A stretch of DNA of 64,000 nucleotides, from positions 1 through 64,000 of the forward strand of contig NZ_BDBR01000005.1 of assembly GCF_001613085.1 (NCBI RefSeq). The letters run 5' to 3'. Below are positions 40,296 to 49,152 of the stretch, one piece after another (the first letter of the stretch is position 1; each line of letters begins with the position of its first letter). Made by a program: the position numbers and the translations under genes. The stretch comes from Nocardia salmonicida NBRC 13393 (GTDB taxonomy: Bacteria > Actinomycetota > Actinomycetes > Mycobacteriales > Mycobacteriaceae). The notes below the pieces were generated by a model, which saw only the letters and a program-made list of their open reading frames with translations, was not told where the DNA came from and did not search any database.

Positions 40296-43200
40296 TCAGC
40301 CCTGGTTGGTGTTCTGTGCCATGAGCAGCACGACATCGTCGAGCGATGCGCCGCCGAGAATCGCCGCGACCGGCAGATCGCGATCCAGCTCCACCTTCAC
40401 GCGCTTGCGGAAGTCCAAGGCCTGCAAGGAATCGAGGCCGAGTGCGACCAACGGCATGGTGGCGTCGATGGATTCGGCGCTGTCACCGCCGATCACCTTG
40501 AGCAGTTCGGTGCGCATACGCAGGTCGAGCGGGAAGCTGTCGATGGGCGCGCCAGCGACGGGAGCCGGTGCGGGTGCGGGTGCGGAAATCACGTCGGCGG
40601 GTGCCTGGGTCACCTGCGGTGCCCGCGTCTCGGATTCGAGGCCGGTGAGCACGCTGGCCTGGCCGAACGCCCCGAGCACCTCGCGCAGGAAGTCCCAGTC
40701 GGCGGCGATGATCATGCCGTCGCGAACCGGCGCGGCCAGTCCGGCCTCGATCGCGTCGGCGGGCACCATCGGGAACACGCCTGCCTCTTCGACCCGGGCG
40801 AACCCGGCATCGTCGAGCGGACCGGCCACACTCCACAGACCCCACTGCAGGCTCGCGGCGGCGATGCCACGGGCGCGGAGCCGGCGGGCCGCCACGTCGA
40901 GCATGCGGTTGGTCACCGCGTACAGCACCTGCCCGCGTCCGCCCAGCGTCGCCGCCATCGACGAGCACAGCAGGACCCGGCAGTCCACGGTCAGCGCGAC
41001 CGCGTCGATCAGGTTGTCCAGGCCGCGCAGCTTCGCGGCGGCGGCGGTGCGCACGGCATCGTCGGTGATCTGCTCGAGTTCGGCGTCCACGTAGTTCACC
41101 GCGGCATGGATCACCAGATCCACGGGGCGATCGGCGATCTCGGCGCCGAAGGCGGTCGCGGCCTCGAGGTCGCTGACATCGCAGGACCGCACCACGATCT
41201 CGGTGGCGCCGACCGCGCGCAGCCGAGCCAGTTCCGGTGCCAGCGCGTCGGTTTCGCCACTGCGGCTCAGCAGCGTGACCCGGCCGGCACCCGTGCGCGC
41301 CAGGTGATCGGCGAACCGCAGACCCAGCTGACCGGTGCCGCCCACGATCACCGCGTGATCGAGATCGGTGCCCAGCGAGCCGGTTTCGTCGGTCGTATCG
41401 ACGACCAGCCGCTTCACGAACAGCTTGCCCGCCCGCAGCGCCAACTCGGCCTCACCGCTCGAATGCACCGCGCCGACGATCTTGGCGGCTTGCGCGGGCG
41501 CGGATTCGCTCGCGGCAAGATCGAGATGGCGGAAGTGGATGCCGGGGTGTTCGATTCCGACACTGCGGAATCCGGCGCTGACGCCCGACTGGAACAGTCC
41601 GGGAATCGGGTCACCGTCGTGCACGGTCTCGCCGCCGGTGGTGAGCAGCCAGCACTCGCCGCCGGGGCGAAGTGCGGATACCGCTGGGGCCCAGGCACGT
41701 TCGGCATAGAAGTCGACCAGCGCATCGATCGCACCGGTGCTGTCGTCGTCGGGGCTCGGCGGAAGCAGAACGATCACGGTATCGGTCGACAGTTCGTCGC
41801 CGGGTTCACCCGCGGCGACAACGCGCGCCTCGGCGCCGTGGCGGTCCGCCGCGGTGACCAACGCGGCGGCCAGCTCGGAGCATTCGCCCGTGTGGTCGAC
41901 GATGAGCAGGCGACGCGGCGCGGTCAGGGAGCGCCGTTGCAGTGGCGTCCACTGTTCCACCAGCCGTTGGGGTTTCGGAGTGGTGACGGCGAGTTCGGCG
42001 GGAGTTTCGTTGGTGCCGAGGGGTGCCCAGAGACGCTTGGGGTTGGTCACGGTGTGCGGGAAGTCGCGTAGCGGCAGGGTCACGGCGTCGTCGACTCGCA
42101 GCGCGTCCCAGCGGTAGTCGATGTCGAGCACGGCGACCTGGGCGAGATTGCGGGTGAACTCCGACAGGCCGTCCGCGGTGCGCAGCGAGGTACCGAGGAC
42201 ACGGAAGTCGCGCGCGGGCAGGCCGGGACGGTTCGGGACGAGGCCGAGGTTCTCCTGGATGGCCAGTTGCAGCACGGGGTGTTCGGCGACCTCGATCAGC
42301 AGGTCGACGCCGTCACTGCCCGCGCTGACCACGGCCCGGTCGAACCGGACCCGGTTGCGCAGGTTCCAGAACCAGTACTCCTCCTGCTTGAGGTCGGGGG
42401 TGATCTTCTCGCCGAGGGTCGCGCCGTAGCAGGCGATCTCGGACTCGGTGAAGTTCGGTGTGCTCATCTCGTCACCGAGGAAGCCTTCGAAATCGGCCCG
42501 CACCTCGGCCACGATGGAGGTGTGCGCCGGGAAGGCGACCCGGATCTCCCTGGCGAACTGGCCGCGCGCGGTGGCCGCGGCCACCAGATCGACCACGGCG
42601 CCGCGTTCACCGGAGATCGCGATGATGTGCGGCGAGTTGACCACGGCGAGTTCGGCCCACCCCGAGTGCCGCGCCATCAGCGCTTCCACACTCTCGCGGT
42701 CCATCCCGAAGACCGCCATCGAATAGCCGCGCGGGGAAAGCCGGTCCGCGAGCAGGGCGCGATGGGTCACCGCGAGCACCGAATCACGCAGCGTCATCAC
42801 ACCGGAGACCGCGCCCGCGGCGAGCTCGCCCTGGCTGTGGCCGACGGTCGCGTGCGGATCCACACCCGCCGCTCGCCACAGCGCGGCCAGGCCCGTCATG
42901 TGGAACATCAACGCGGGCTGCACTTCCCACACCGTGTCCTCGTACTGCCCCTCGTGGCCGAGCAGATAGTGCAGCGGCTGGGAGTGCCCGAAGCGTTCGG
43001 CGTGGATGGCGGCGCACTCGTCGACCACCGCACGGTAGTCGGCCGACAGCTCGTAGAACGTCGCGCCCATGCCGGGCCGCTGACTGCCTTGACCTGGGAA
43101 GACGAACCCGACGCGACGCGCACTCGCCGGCACGTCGCCGTGCACGACGAGCGCGTGCTCGGAGCCGGTCGCGATCGCGTCGAGCGCGAACCGCAGCTCG

Positions 43201-43460
43201 TCGGTCGTCCCCGCCGAGGGCGCTGCGGCTCGGCCTGCGCCTGTGCCCGGGTCGGCGAGCGACGGCGAGGCCAGGATCAGGGCCCGGCGGCGACGGGCCG
43301 TACGGGTGCGGAACAGCATGTCCGCCAACCGTTCCGGAGTCACCTCGGGGTGCGCGGCGAGGTAGTCGCGCAGCGCGGCGGCCTCGGCGCGCAGGCCGTC
43401 GACACTGTCGGAGGACAGCAGCACGGGAACGCTGCCGTCCGGCAAGCGGTACTCAGCCAT
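40296..43460 (-). CDS. nbtC: nocobactin polyketide synthase AT-KR-ACP (MbtD-like)
   Basis: 1054 residues from ATG 43460, overlapping the nbtB stop by 8 bp. Domains: acyltransferase (~115-430, VFPGQGSQRPGMG, active Ser209 in GHSQGE), ketoreductase (GGTGQLGLRFADHLARTGAGRVTLLSRSG, LCSSMAATLGGRGQVLYAVTNRM with the Ser/Tyr pair) and ACP (ALGLDSLQALDF). There is no ketosynthase; NbtB supplies it in trans, as MbtC does for MbtD. The pair extends and reduces the acyl group to the beta-hydroxy acid of the siderophore. Confidence 0.92.
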   Translation of the reverse strand: MAEYRLPDGSVPVLLSSDSVDGLRAEAAALRDYLAAHPEVTPERLADMLFRTRTARRRRALILASPSLADPGTGAGRAAAPSAGTTDELRFALDAIATGSEHALVVHGDVPASARRVGFVFPGQGSQRPGMGATFYELSADYRAVVDECAAIHAERFGHSQPLHYLLGHEGQYEDTVWEVQPALMFHMTGLAALWRAAGVDPHATVGHSQGELAAGAVSGVMTLRDSVLAVTHRALLADRLSPRGYSMAVFGMDRESVEALMARHSGWAELAVVNSPHIIAISGERGAVVDLVAAATARGQFAREIRVAFPAHTSIVAEVRADFEGFLGDEMSTPNFTESEIACYGATLGEKITPDLKQEEYWFWNLRNRVRFDRAVVSAGSDGVDLLIEVAEHPVLQLAIQENLGLVPNRPGLPARDFRVLGTSLRTADGLSEFTRNLAQVAVLDIDYRWDALRVDDAVTLPLRDFPHTVTNPKRLWAPLGTNETPAELAVTTPKPQRLVEQWTPLQRRSLTAPRRLLIVDHTGECSELAAALVTAADRHGAEARVVAAGEPGDELSTDTVIVLLPPSPDDDSTGAIDALVDFYAERAWAPAVSALRPGGECWLLTTGGETVHDGDPIPGLFQSGVSAGFRSVGIEHPGIHFRHLDLAASESAPAQAAKIVGAVHSSGEAELALRAGKLFVKRLVVDTTDETGSLGTDLDHAVIVGGTGQLGLRFADHLARTGAGRVTLLSRSGETDALAPELARLRAVGATEIVVRSCDVSDLEAATAFGAEIADRPVDLVIHAAVNYVDAELEQITDDAVRTAAAAKLRGLDNLIDAVALTVDCRVLLCSSMAATLGGRGQVLYAVTNRMLDVAARRLRARGIAAASLQWGLWSVAGPLDDAGFARVEEAGVFPMVPADAIEAGLAAPVRDGMIIAADWDFLREVLGAFGQASVLTGLESETRAPQVTQAPADVISAPAPAPAPVAGAPIDSFPLDLRMRTELLKVIGGDSAESIDATMPLVALGLDSLQALDFRKRVKVELDRDLPVAAILGGASLDDVVLLMAQNTNQG

Positions 43461-44766
43461 GGTTGGTCTCCTCCAGCACCGGCAGGCCGACGATGGCGTG
43501 CGCATTGGTTCCCGCGACACCGAACGAGGACACCGCGGCGTAGCGCAGGCCGTCCGCGCGCGGCGCCCAGTCGGTGAGTTCGGCCGCCAGCCGCAGACTT
43601 GTCGCGTCCCAGTCGATGTCGGTGGTCGGGGCGTCGGCCCACAGGCTCGGCGCGATGGCGCCGTGCGCACCGCACAGCAGCACCTTGATCAGCCCGAGCA
43701 TCCCCGAGGCCGCCTGGGCGTGGCCGGTGTTGGACTTCACCGAACCGAGCAGCGGGCCGTCGGCGCGATCGGGATTGCCGTAAGTCGCTGCCAGCGCGGT
43801 CAATTCGAGTGGATCGCCCACGGCGGTGCCGGTGCCGTGGCCTTCGATCAGGCCGATGTCGTCGGCACTGATTCCGGCCGCGGCGACCGTGTCCTCGATC
43901 AGCCGCTGCTGTGCGCTCGCGCTGGGTACCGCGATCGGGGCGCCCGCACCGTTGTGGTTGACCCGCGAACCGAGCAGCTGCCCGTAGATCCGGTGGCCCA
44001 GTGCCTCCGCCCGCGATTGCCGTTCCAGCACGATGACTCCCGCGCCTTCGGCCCACAGGGTGCCGGTCGGGTCGGCGGCGTAGGAACGGCAGTGGCCGTC
44101 GGTGGCCAGGGCATTGTTCTTGGAGAACTCGTAGAACGCGCCGGGCGAACCCATCACGCACACTCCGCCCGCCAGCGCCCAGCCGCACTCGCCGGCGCGG
44201 ATCGCCGAGGCTGCCTGGTGCACGGCGGTCAGCGACGACGCGCACGCGGTATCCACGCTGATCGAGGGACCGACCAGCCCGAGCCCGTGCGAGATCCGCC
44301 CGGCCACCGCACCGAGCGCGGTGCCGGTCGCGCGGTAACCGCTGTACTCGTTCACCGAGCCCACCCGGGGCCCGTACTCGGCCGCCGAGACACCCATCCA
44401 CACGCCGGCCGAATCACCGTCGAGCGCGCCGGGATTGATGCCCGCGTGCTCGAGCGCGCGCCAGGTCACCCGCATGGCCACCCGCTGCTGCGGATCCATC
44501 GCCACCGCTTCGCGCGGTGTGATGCCGAAGTACTGCGCGTCGAACTCGGTGGCGCTGTCGAGGAATCCGCCCGCGTCGCGGACCGGCGCCCAGCCCTCGA
44601 GCCTGCCGAGGGCGAACAGTTCGTCGAGGGGCCAGTCACGGTCGCGCGGGAAGGGGCCGATCAGCTCACGCCCGGCGGCCAGTGCGGACCAGAAATCGGG
44701 CAGGGTGTCGACGCCGCCGGGGGCTTCGACGCCCATGCCGACGATGACGATGGGATCGGAGTTCAT
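43453..44766 (-). CDS. nbtB: nocobactin stand-alone ketosynthase (MbtC-like)
   Basis: 437 residues. Complete KS active site: Cys175 in VDTACASSL, His in EGHGTGTAVGDP and His in SNTGHAQAASG. The length is that of a lone KS, matching MbtC (444). It condenses malonyl units carried on the NbtC ACP. ATGA overlap with nbtA and 8 bp overlap with nbtC show tight coupling in the nbtA-E operon. Confidence 0.93.
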   Translation of the reverse strand: MNSDPIVIVGMGVEAPGGVDTLPDFWSALAAGRELIGPFPRDRDWPLDELFALGRLEGWAPVRDAGGFLDSATEFDAQYFGITPREAVAMDPQQRVAMRVTWRALEHAGINPGALDGDSAGVWMGVSAAEYGPRVGSVNEYSGYRATGTALGAVAGRISHGLGLVGPSISVDTACASSLTAVHQAASAIRAGECGWALAGGVCVMGSPGAFYEFSKNNALATDGHCRSYAADPTGTLWAEGAGVIVLERQSRAEALGHRIYGQLLGSRVNHNGAGAPIAVPSASAQQRLIEDTVAAAGISADDIGLIEGHGTGTAVGDPLELTALAATYGNPDRADGPLLGSVKSNTGHAQAASGMLGLIKVLLCGAHGAIAPSLWADAPTTDIDWDATSLRLAAELTDWAPRADGLRYAAVSSFGVAGTNAHAIVGLPVLEETNHG

Positions 44767-45515
44767 CGCGCGAGCGCCTTGCCGACGAGCGCCTCGGCGA
44801 TGCCGTCGATGTTCTCGTCGAGATAGAAGTGGCCGCCCGCGAACAGGTTGACCTCGATCTCGGCGGTGGTGCTCTGGTCCCAGCCGTAGAGGTCACGCGG
44901 GCCGACGAACGGGTCGTCGTCGCCACCGAGAACCAGCAGGGGGGTCGCGACAGTCACCTCGGGGCCGCACGAGTAGGCGTCGAAGGCACGGTAGTCGGCC
45001 TTCAACACCGGCAGCGCCATGCGCATCACTTCACGGCTGGCCATCACGTCGGCACCGGTGCCGTTGAGCGCGCCCATGTGGTCGAGCAATTCGTCGTCCT
45101 CGGTGGGATGGCCTGGGAGCTCAGCGATTCGGTGCGGTGCGGCGGCCGCGGAGACCACCAGCAAACGCACGGGCAACCCCGCGGCTTCCGCCGAACGGAC
45201 GAACTCGAACGCGACGATGGAGCCCATGCTGTGGCCGAACACGGTCAACGGCGCGCCGGTGTTGTGGGCGGACTCGCGGAAGGCGTCGAAGGCACCGGCG
45301 GCCAGCTCGGGCAGCGTGTCGGCGGCGGCTTCGCGCGCGCGGTCCTGACGGCCCGGGTACTGCACGATCACGGTGTCGAAGTCGGTGGCCATACGCTTGG
45401 CGAACACCCGGTAGGCCGAGGCGCCCGCGCCCGCGTGCGGGAAGACGATCAGCGGCGGGAGGGAGTCGGTCCTGGGGGCCTGAAATTGCCTGATCCAGCC
45501 GAGTTCTCTTGCCAT
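44763..45515 (-). CDS. nbtA: type II thioesterase of the nocobactin cluster
   Basis: 250 residues from ATG 45515 (GGGAGA upstream; open frame extends 8 codons). GrsT-like type II thioesterase: FPHAGAGASAYRVFAK, nucleophile Ser96 in GHSMGS, catalytic Asp region LGGDDDPFV and His in GGHFYLDE. These enzymes remove wrong or stalled acyl groups from carrier proteins. It is the first gene of the nbtABCDE unit, with an IdeR-type box about 190 bp upstream. Confidence 0.9.
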   Translation of the reverse strand: MARELGWIRQFQAPRTDSLPPLIVFPHAGAGASAYRVFAKRMATDFDTVIVQYPGRQDRAREAAADTLPELAAGAFDAFRESAHNTGAPLTVFGHSMGSIVAFEFVRSAEAAGLPVRLLVVSAAAAPHRIAELPGHPTEDDELLDHMGALNGTGADVMASREVMRMALPVLKADYRAFDAYSCGPEVTVATPLLVLGGDDDPFVGPRDLYGWDQSTTAEIEVNLFAGGHFYLDENIDGIAEALVGKALAR

Positions 45516-45705
45516 GTCGCTCTCCCTTACCGGCCGCACAACGCTGCGCTACCGTTTCGCACTGTCCAACGCCGTGCTCGCGCACGGGCCCGCCCGGCGC
45601 GGTCGTCCGGAACCGGGGTGAATCCTGTTGCACCCGAATCCGACCGGACTCGTGGACGGCCCGCTATTACCGGGCGATCGGTCGGGCAACAGTAACACCC
45701 GGTCA

Positions 45706-45724
45706 TTAGTATAGGCTAGCCTTA
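45706..45724. promoter_or_regulatory. IdeR-type iron box between nbtA and nbtH
   Basis: TTAGTATAGGCTAGCCTTA matches the IdeR consensus at 15 of 19 positions by my count. It lies 45 bp before nbtH and about 190 bp before nbtA in the divergent gap, so it may control both. TAGTAT inside it is a possible -10 for nbtH. Confidence 0.75.
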
Positions 45725-45769
45725 CCCATCGAGGTGACCAAGGTTACGATTGAACGGAGCACCGAGTAG

Positions 45770-46432
45770 ATGAACCCCGCCGGGACCCCCACCGCGCTGC
45801 CCCGCGAGCAGACCGATCCGCCCGCCGAGGTGGCCGCCGCGCCCGCGCCCGCGCTGCCCGTTTTCGCGGCGCCGTTCAGCTTGCGCCTGGCCGATCCCGA
45901 CGGCACCGATCCCGAATTGCTCGCCGAATGGATGGCCCGTCCGCACCTGCTCGAATCGTGGGAACAGGACTGGGACGCCGAGCGCCGCCGCGACAACTTC
46001 CGCGCGCAGCTGGCCGGAACCTATTCCCGCCCTTGCATTCTCAGCCTGGACTTCGCCCTGCTCGGCGAGCCCGAACTCGGTGTACGCGATATCGCCTACC
46101 TGGAGTTCTACCGTGCCGCCAAGGACGAGATCGGCCGCTTCTACGACAGCGATCCCAGCGATATCGGCTTCCATATCGCCACCGCCGACACCGCGGTGAT
46201 CGGCAAGGGCATCATGTCCGCCTGGATCTCCACCATGACCACCGCCGTCTTCGCGGCCGATCCCGATTGCCGCCGCGTCATGGCCGACCCCGACCATCGC
46301 AACGTGGCGATCGCCCGCAGCCTGGCCAAGGCCGGGTTCCAGCAGATCGGCGAGATCGACGTCCGCCCCGACCGGCGGATCGCGTTGCAGTACGTGCCTC
46401 GCACTCCGGAAGACGTCATCGCGCCGCGCTGA
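45770..46432 (+). CDS. nbtH: lysine N6-acyltransferase (MbtK-like GNAT)
   Basis: 220 residues. After a Pro/Ala-rich start of ~35 residues comes the IucB/MbtK-type acyltransferase: MARPHLLESWEQDW, AYLEFYRAAKDEIGRFYDSDPSDIGFHI, the CoA-binding stretch VIGKGIMSAWISTMTTAVFAADPDCRRVMADPDHRN, and NVAIARSLAKAGFQQIGEIDV. It should transfer the long acyl chain to the N6 (hydroxylamine) of lysine, which gives the siderophore its membrane affinity. Divergent from nbtA across the shared IdeR box and convergent with nbtG. Confidence 0.92.
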   Translation: MNPAGTPTALPREQTDPPAEVAAAPAPALPVFAAPFSLRLADPDGTDPELLAEWMARPHLLESWEQDWDAERRRDNFRAQLAGTYSRPCILSLDFALLGEPELGVRDIAYLEFYRAAKDEIGRFYDSDPSDIGFHIATADTAVIGKGIMSAWISTMTTAVFAADPDCRRVMADPDHRNVAIARSLAKAGFQQIGEIDVRPDRRIALQYVPRTPEDVIAPR

Positions 46433-46440
46433 GCGCGAAC

Positions 46441-46487
46441 ACAAAAGCCCCTTCTCGTCGACTTCTCGACCAGAAGGGGCCTTTTGT
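46441..46487. terminator. bidirectional terminator between nbtH and nbtG
   Basis: ACAAAAGCCCCTTCT and its near-complement (one unpaired C) enclose a 16-base loop; CTTTTGT follows on the plus strand, and the mirror gives a U-run on the minus strand. Confidence 0.85.
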
Positions 46488-46493
46488 CTGTGC

Positions 46494-47792
46494 TCAGCGA
46501 GAGATAGCGGTGGCCCGCGCCCGAGCGGGCACCGTCTGCAGCACCCGGTCCGAAAGTTCGCCGAGGCAACTGAGGTTCGGGAAGCCCGGCCCCTGCGCCA
46601 TCGCGGCCATGTTGGGGAGATAGAGCTTGCCGCCGAGCCCGGTGACGGCCAGGTCGTAGCCGATCGACGATTCGATCCGCGACTGCGTCAACGCTCCGCC
46701 GACGGCGAGTTCGAGCAGGTCCGCGGTGCGCTGGTCGAACATCTCGAGGAACCACAGCGGCTGGCCGCCGGTGGCATCCACCACCAGATCGAAGTTGTGC
46801 ACCTGATCGGCCCGCAACTCGTTGCTGAGTGTCAAAGCCAGCGATTCCCCCTGCGGCGCGATCTTGGTGACCCGGCCCTGCAGGTGATGAACGCGGTTGT
46901 CGCCCAACAGGCTTTCCTGCACGCGCACCGAGAACACCCCGCGGTCGGTGCGCCGGATCACGTCGCGGCGTTCCTGAATGCTCAGCGCCGCCCACTTCAC
47001 GGGATCGCTGAACAGCGAGTTCTCGAAGAAGCTCTCACCACGGGTGTACAGGGTGGCCAGCGGGGAGATCACCGAGATGGTGAGCATCTCGTGCCGAACC
47101 AGCTCGTCCAGCGCCGAGCCGCCGGTCTCGCCACCACCGATCACCGCGGCGCGCGAGGCGGCGGGCAGCGTGCGTTTGCCCGCCCTGTCCCAGAATTCGG
47201 CGATGCTGAGCACGCGCGGATGGTCGAGCAGGGCCCGGCTGCTGCGGCCGGGGCCGGTGATCATCAGGCCGTCGGCGGTCAGTTCGCTGCGCGCGCCGTC
47301 TGCGTCGACCACGTCGACCTGCCACTGCTCGCCGTCGCCGTGACTGATGCGCTCCACGCGACCGAGCACCAGCTCGAGGTCGATGGACTTCGCGACCCAC
47401 TGCAGGTACTTGGCCCACATATAGTGCTGCGGACTGGGCCTGCCGCGGTCGATCCACTCGGCGTAGGTGCCGTGTTCGATCAGGAACGTGGTCCAGCTGA
47501 AGGCGGACATCGCATGGTCGATATCGCGGTTGCGGCCGCGCGCCCAGGTGGAGTGGTAGGGGAAGCCGATGTCCTTCTCGGGACTGGTGCCGAGCCGGTG
47601 CTGCCCGTCGGTCCAGCCGCCGGTGGGCAGCCAGTTACCGCCGACGGCGTGCGCCTCGACCACGACAACGCGCGGCGCGGGCATTCCGAGCGAGCGCAGA
47701 ACGTGCGATTTAGTCGCCACCGCAAGGGCTTTCGGCCCCGCGCCGACTACCAGGAGGGTTTCCACCGGTTCGTTCTCCACTCTCTCACGCAC
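46494..47792 (-). CDS. nbtG: L-lysine N6-monooxygenase (MbtG-like)
   Basis: 432 residues. Flavin site VVGAGPKALAVATKSHVL near the start, substrate/FAD segment GGWTDGQHRLGTSPEKDIGFPYHS, NADPH site VIGGGETGGSALDEL and the end LPNMAAMAQGPGFPNLSCLGELSDRVL. Co-linear with MbtG throughout. It hydroxylates the lysine side chain N6 to make the hydroxamate iron ligands. Start is GTG 47792; GTG 47765 (residue 10), with GGAGAA 7 bases before it, is a good alternative. It has its own IdeR-type box directly upstream. Confidence 0.93.
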   Translation of the reverse strand: MRERVENEPVETLLVVGAGPKALAVATKSHVLRSLGMPAPRVVVVEAHAVGGNWLPTGGWTDGQHRLGTSPEKDIGFPYHSTWARGRNRDIDHAMSAFSWTTFLIEHGTYAEWIDRGRPSPQHYMWAKYLQWVAKSIDLELVLGRVERISHGDGEQWQVDVVDADGARSELTADGLMITGPGRSSRALLDHPRVLSIAEFWDRAGKRTLPAASRAAVIGGGETGGSALDELVRHEMLTISVISPLATLYTRGESFFENSLFSDPVKWAALSIQERRDVIRRTDRGVFSVRVQESLLGDNRVHHLQGRVTKIAPQGESLALTLSNELRADQVHNFDLVVDATGGQPLWFLEMFDQRTADLLELAVGGALTQSRIESSIGYDLAVTGLGGKLYLPNMAAMAQGPGFPNLSCLGELSDRVLQTVPARARATAISR

Positions 47793-47801
47793 CAGCCCAT
47801 A

Positions 47802-47820
47802 TTTGCATAGGCTTACCTTA
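47802..47820 (-). promoter_or_regulatory. IdeR-type iron box of nbtG
   Basis: On the plus strand the core is ATAGGCTTACCTTA; 14 of 19 positions fit the consensus by my count. It ends 10 bp before the nbtG GTG start. Confidence 0.7.
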
Positions 47821-47846
47821 TTTAACCACCGAAGCGGACAAACAAG

Positions 47847-47865
47847 TGTCGTTAGGCTAACCTAA
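47847..47865 (+). promoter_or_regulatory. IdeR-type iron box overlapping the -10 of the SIP gene
   Basis: TTAGGCTAACCTAA is a perfect match to the right 14 positions of the consensus; overall 16 of 19. Within it, TAACCT (47858-47863) fits a -10 six bases before the ATG at 47870, and CGGACA is 17 bases further upstream. Repressor binding would block the promoter. Confidence 0.85.
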
Positions 47866-47869
47866 CGAC

Positions 47870-48577
47870 ATGGGTAAGGGATTGAACGGTCTGATAACCA
47901 AGGCCTGGGGCGGTGCCGACTACCGGCTGACGGTGACGTCCAACGAACAGATCACCGACAAGTTCGTCCGCATCGGCTTCACCGCCGGTGGCCTGCTGGC
48001 CGACCACCCGGCGCACCCGACCCAGTGGATCCGCCTGTGGATTCCCGACGCGACCAGCGACAAGCTGCACCACCGCGGCTACACCCTGGTCGACCAGAAC
48101 CCTGACGCGGACACGATGAGCATCGACTTCGCCCTGCACGACGGCCCGGCAGCCGATTGGGCGCGCCGCGCGAAGCCGGGCGACCCGCTCGACGCCACCG
48201 TGCTCGGCTCCGACTTCCAACTGCCCGAGCAGACACCCAGCGAGTACGTCATCTTCGGCGACACCGCCTCCCTGCCTGCCATCAACTCGCTGCTCGACGC
48301 CATCGGCGACACCCCGGCGCGCGTCTGGCTGGAATGGCAGTACGAGTCCGACCAGACCATCCCGGTCAGCAACAAGCCCCACCACACCCTCACCTGGGTC
48401 CAGCGCATCGACGACGGCCGCCTGCTGCGCGAGGCCGCTCAGGAAATCACCTGCGTACCGGGCACTTACGGATGGGTCACCTGCGACGGGCACACCACCC
48501 GCTCGATCGTGAAGACCCTCAAGACCCAACACGCCCTGCCCAAGACCTCGATCAAGGCGCAGGCCTACTGGAAGTAA
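47870..48577 (+). CDS. siderophore-interacting protein (FAD-binding ferric-siderophore reductase)
   Basis: 235 residues. The family flavin motif RGYTLVDQ (R-x-Y-T) is at residues ~69-76, preceded by PTQWIRLWIP, followed by DFALHDGPAADWARRAKPGD and FGDTASLPAINSLLDAI, as in ViuB/SIP proteins. It should release iron from imported nocobactin by reduction. In mycobacteria this domain is fused to IrtA; here it is a separate gene, and the transporters at 50-54 kb lack it. The ATG is 4 bp after an IdeR box, with no ribosome site in between, which suggests a leaderless transcript. Confidence 0.92.
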   Translation: MGKGLNGLITKAWGGADYRLTVTSNEQITDKFVRIGFTAGGLLADHPAHPTQWIRLWIPDATSDKLHHRGYTLVDQNPDADTMSIDFALHDGPAADWARRAKPGDPLDATVLGSDFQLPEQTPSEYVIFGDTASLPAINSLLDAIGDTPARVWLEWQYESDQTIPVSNKPHHTLTWVQRIDDGRLLREAAQEITCVPGTYGWVTCDGHTTRSIVKTLKTQHALPKTSIKAQAYWK

Positions 48578-48658
48578 GCCCCGCGAGGCGGGTAGCGACG
48601 CGGCGGGATTTCGGCAAGGGTGGGCCGGAAGTTGTCCCCTGCCTGCGAGGAGAGCACC

Positions 48659-49078
48659 GTGTCCATTCTCGACGCCGCCACCCCCTTCGGCGAAGAAGTC
48701 GGCAAGCGGCTGGCTGACGAACACGTGATCTGGTTGACCACCGTCGGCGCGGACAGCACTCCGCAGCCGAACCCGGTGTGGTTCCACTGGGAGAACGACG
48801 AGTTCCTCATCTTCACCATGCCCGCGGCGAAGAGGCTGCGCCACCTCGCACACAATCCGCGGGTCGCGCTGAATTTCAATGCCACCGAGTCCGGCGGCGA
48901 GGTGGCTGTCTTCACCGGCACGGCGCGAGTGGACGAACCGCCCACCGAGGACGAGATCGCTCACTACGCACGGAAATACACCAAGGGTTTCGTCGACATC
49001 AAGATGACACGATCAGAATTCTTCGAGACCTATTCGGTGCCGATCCACATCGCCCCGGACCGCCTGCGCGGCTTCTGA
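48659..49078 (+). CDS. pyridoxamine-5'-phosphate-oxidase-fold protein, F420/FMN type (Rv3369-like)
   Basis: 139 residues from GTG 48659, GAGGAG 7 bases upstream. Split-barrel flavin-binding pattern: VIWLTTVGADSTPQPNPVWFHWENDEFLIFT, RLRHLAHNPRVALNFNA, and VFTGTARVDEPPTEDEI. Similar to the small F420-dependent oxidoreductase group TIGR03667. No substrate can be assigned. It is 81 bp after the SIP gene on the same strand. Confidence 0.85.
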   Translation: MSILDAATPFGEEVGKRLADEHVIWLTTVGADSTPQPNPVWFHWENDEFLIFTMPAAKRLRHLAHNPRVALNFNATESGGEVAVFTGTARVDEPPTEDEIAHYARKYTKGFVDIKMTRSEFFETYSVPIHIAPDRLRGF

Positions 49079-49152
49079 ACTGCCGCGGTGCGTGCGCGGG
49101 ATCCCGGCGAGTACTGTGGCGATCTCCGTCCGTATCACGGTGGGGAGCCGAC

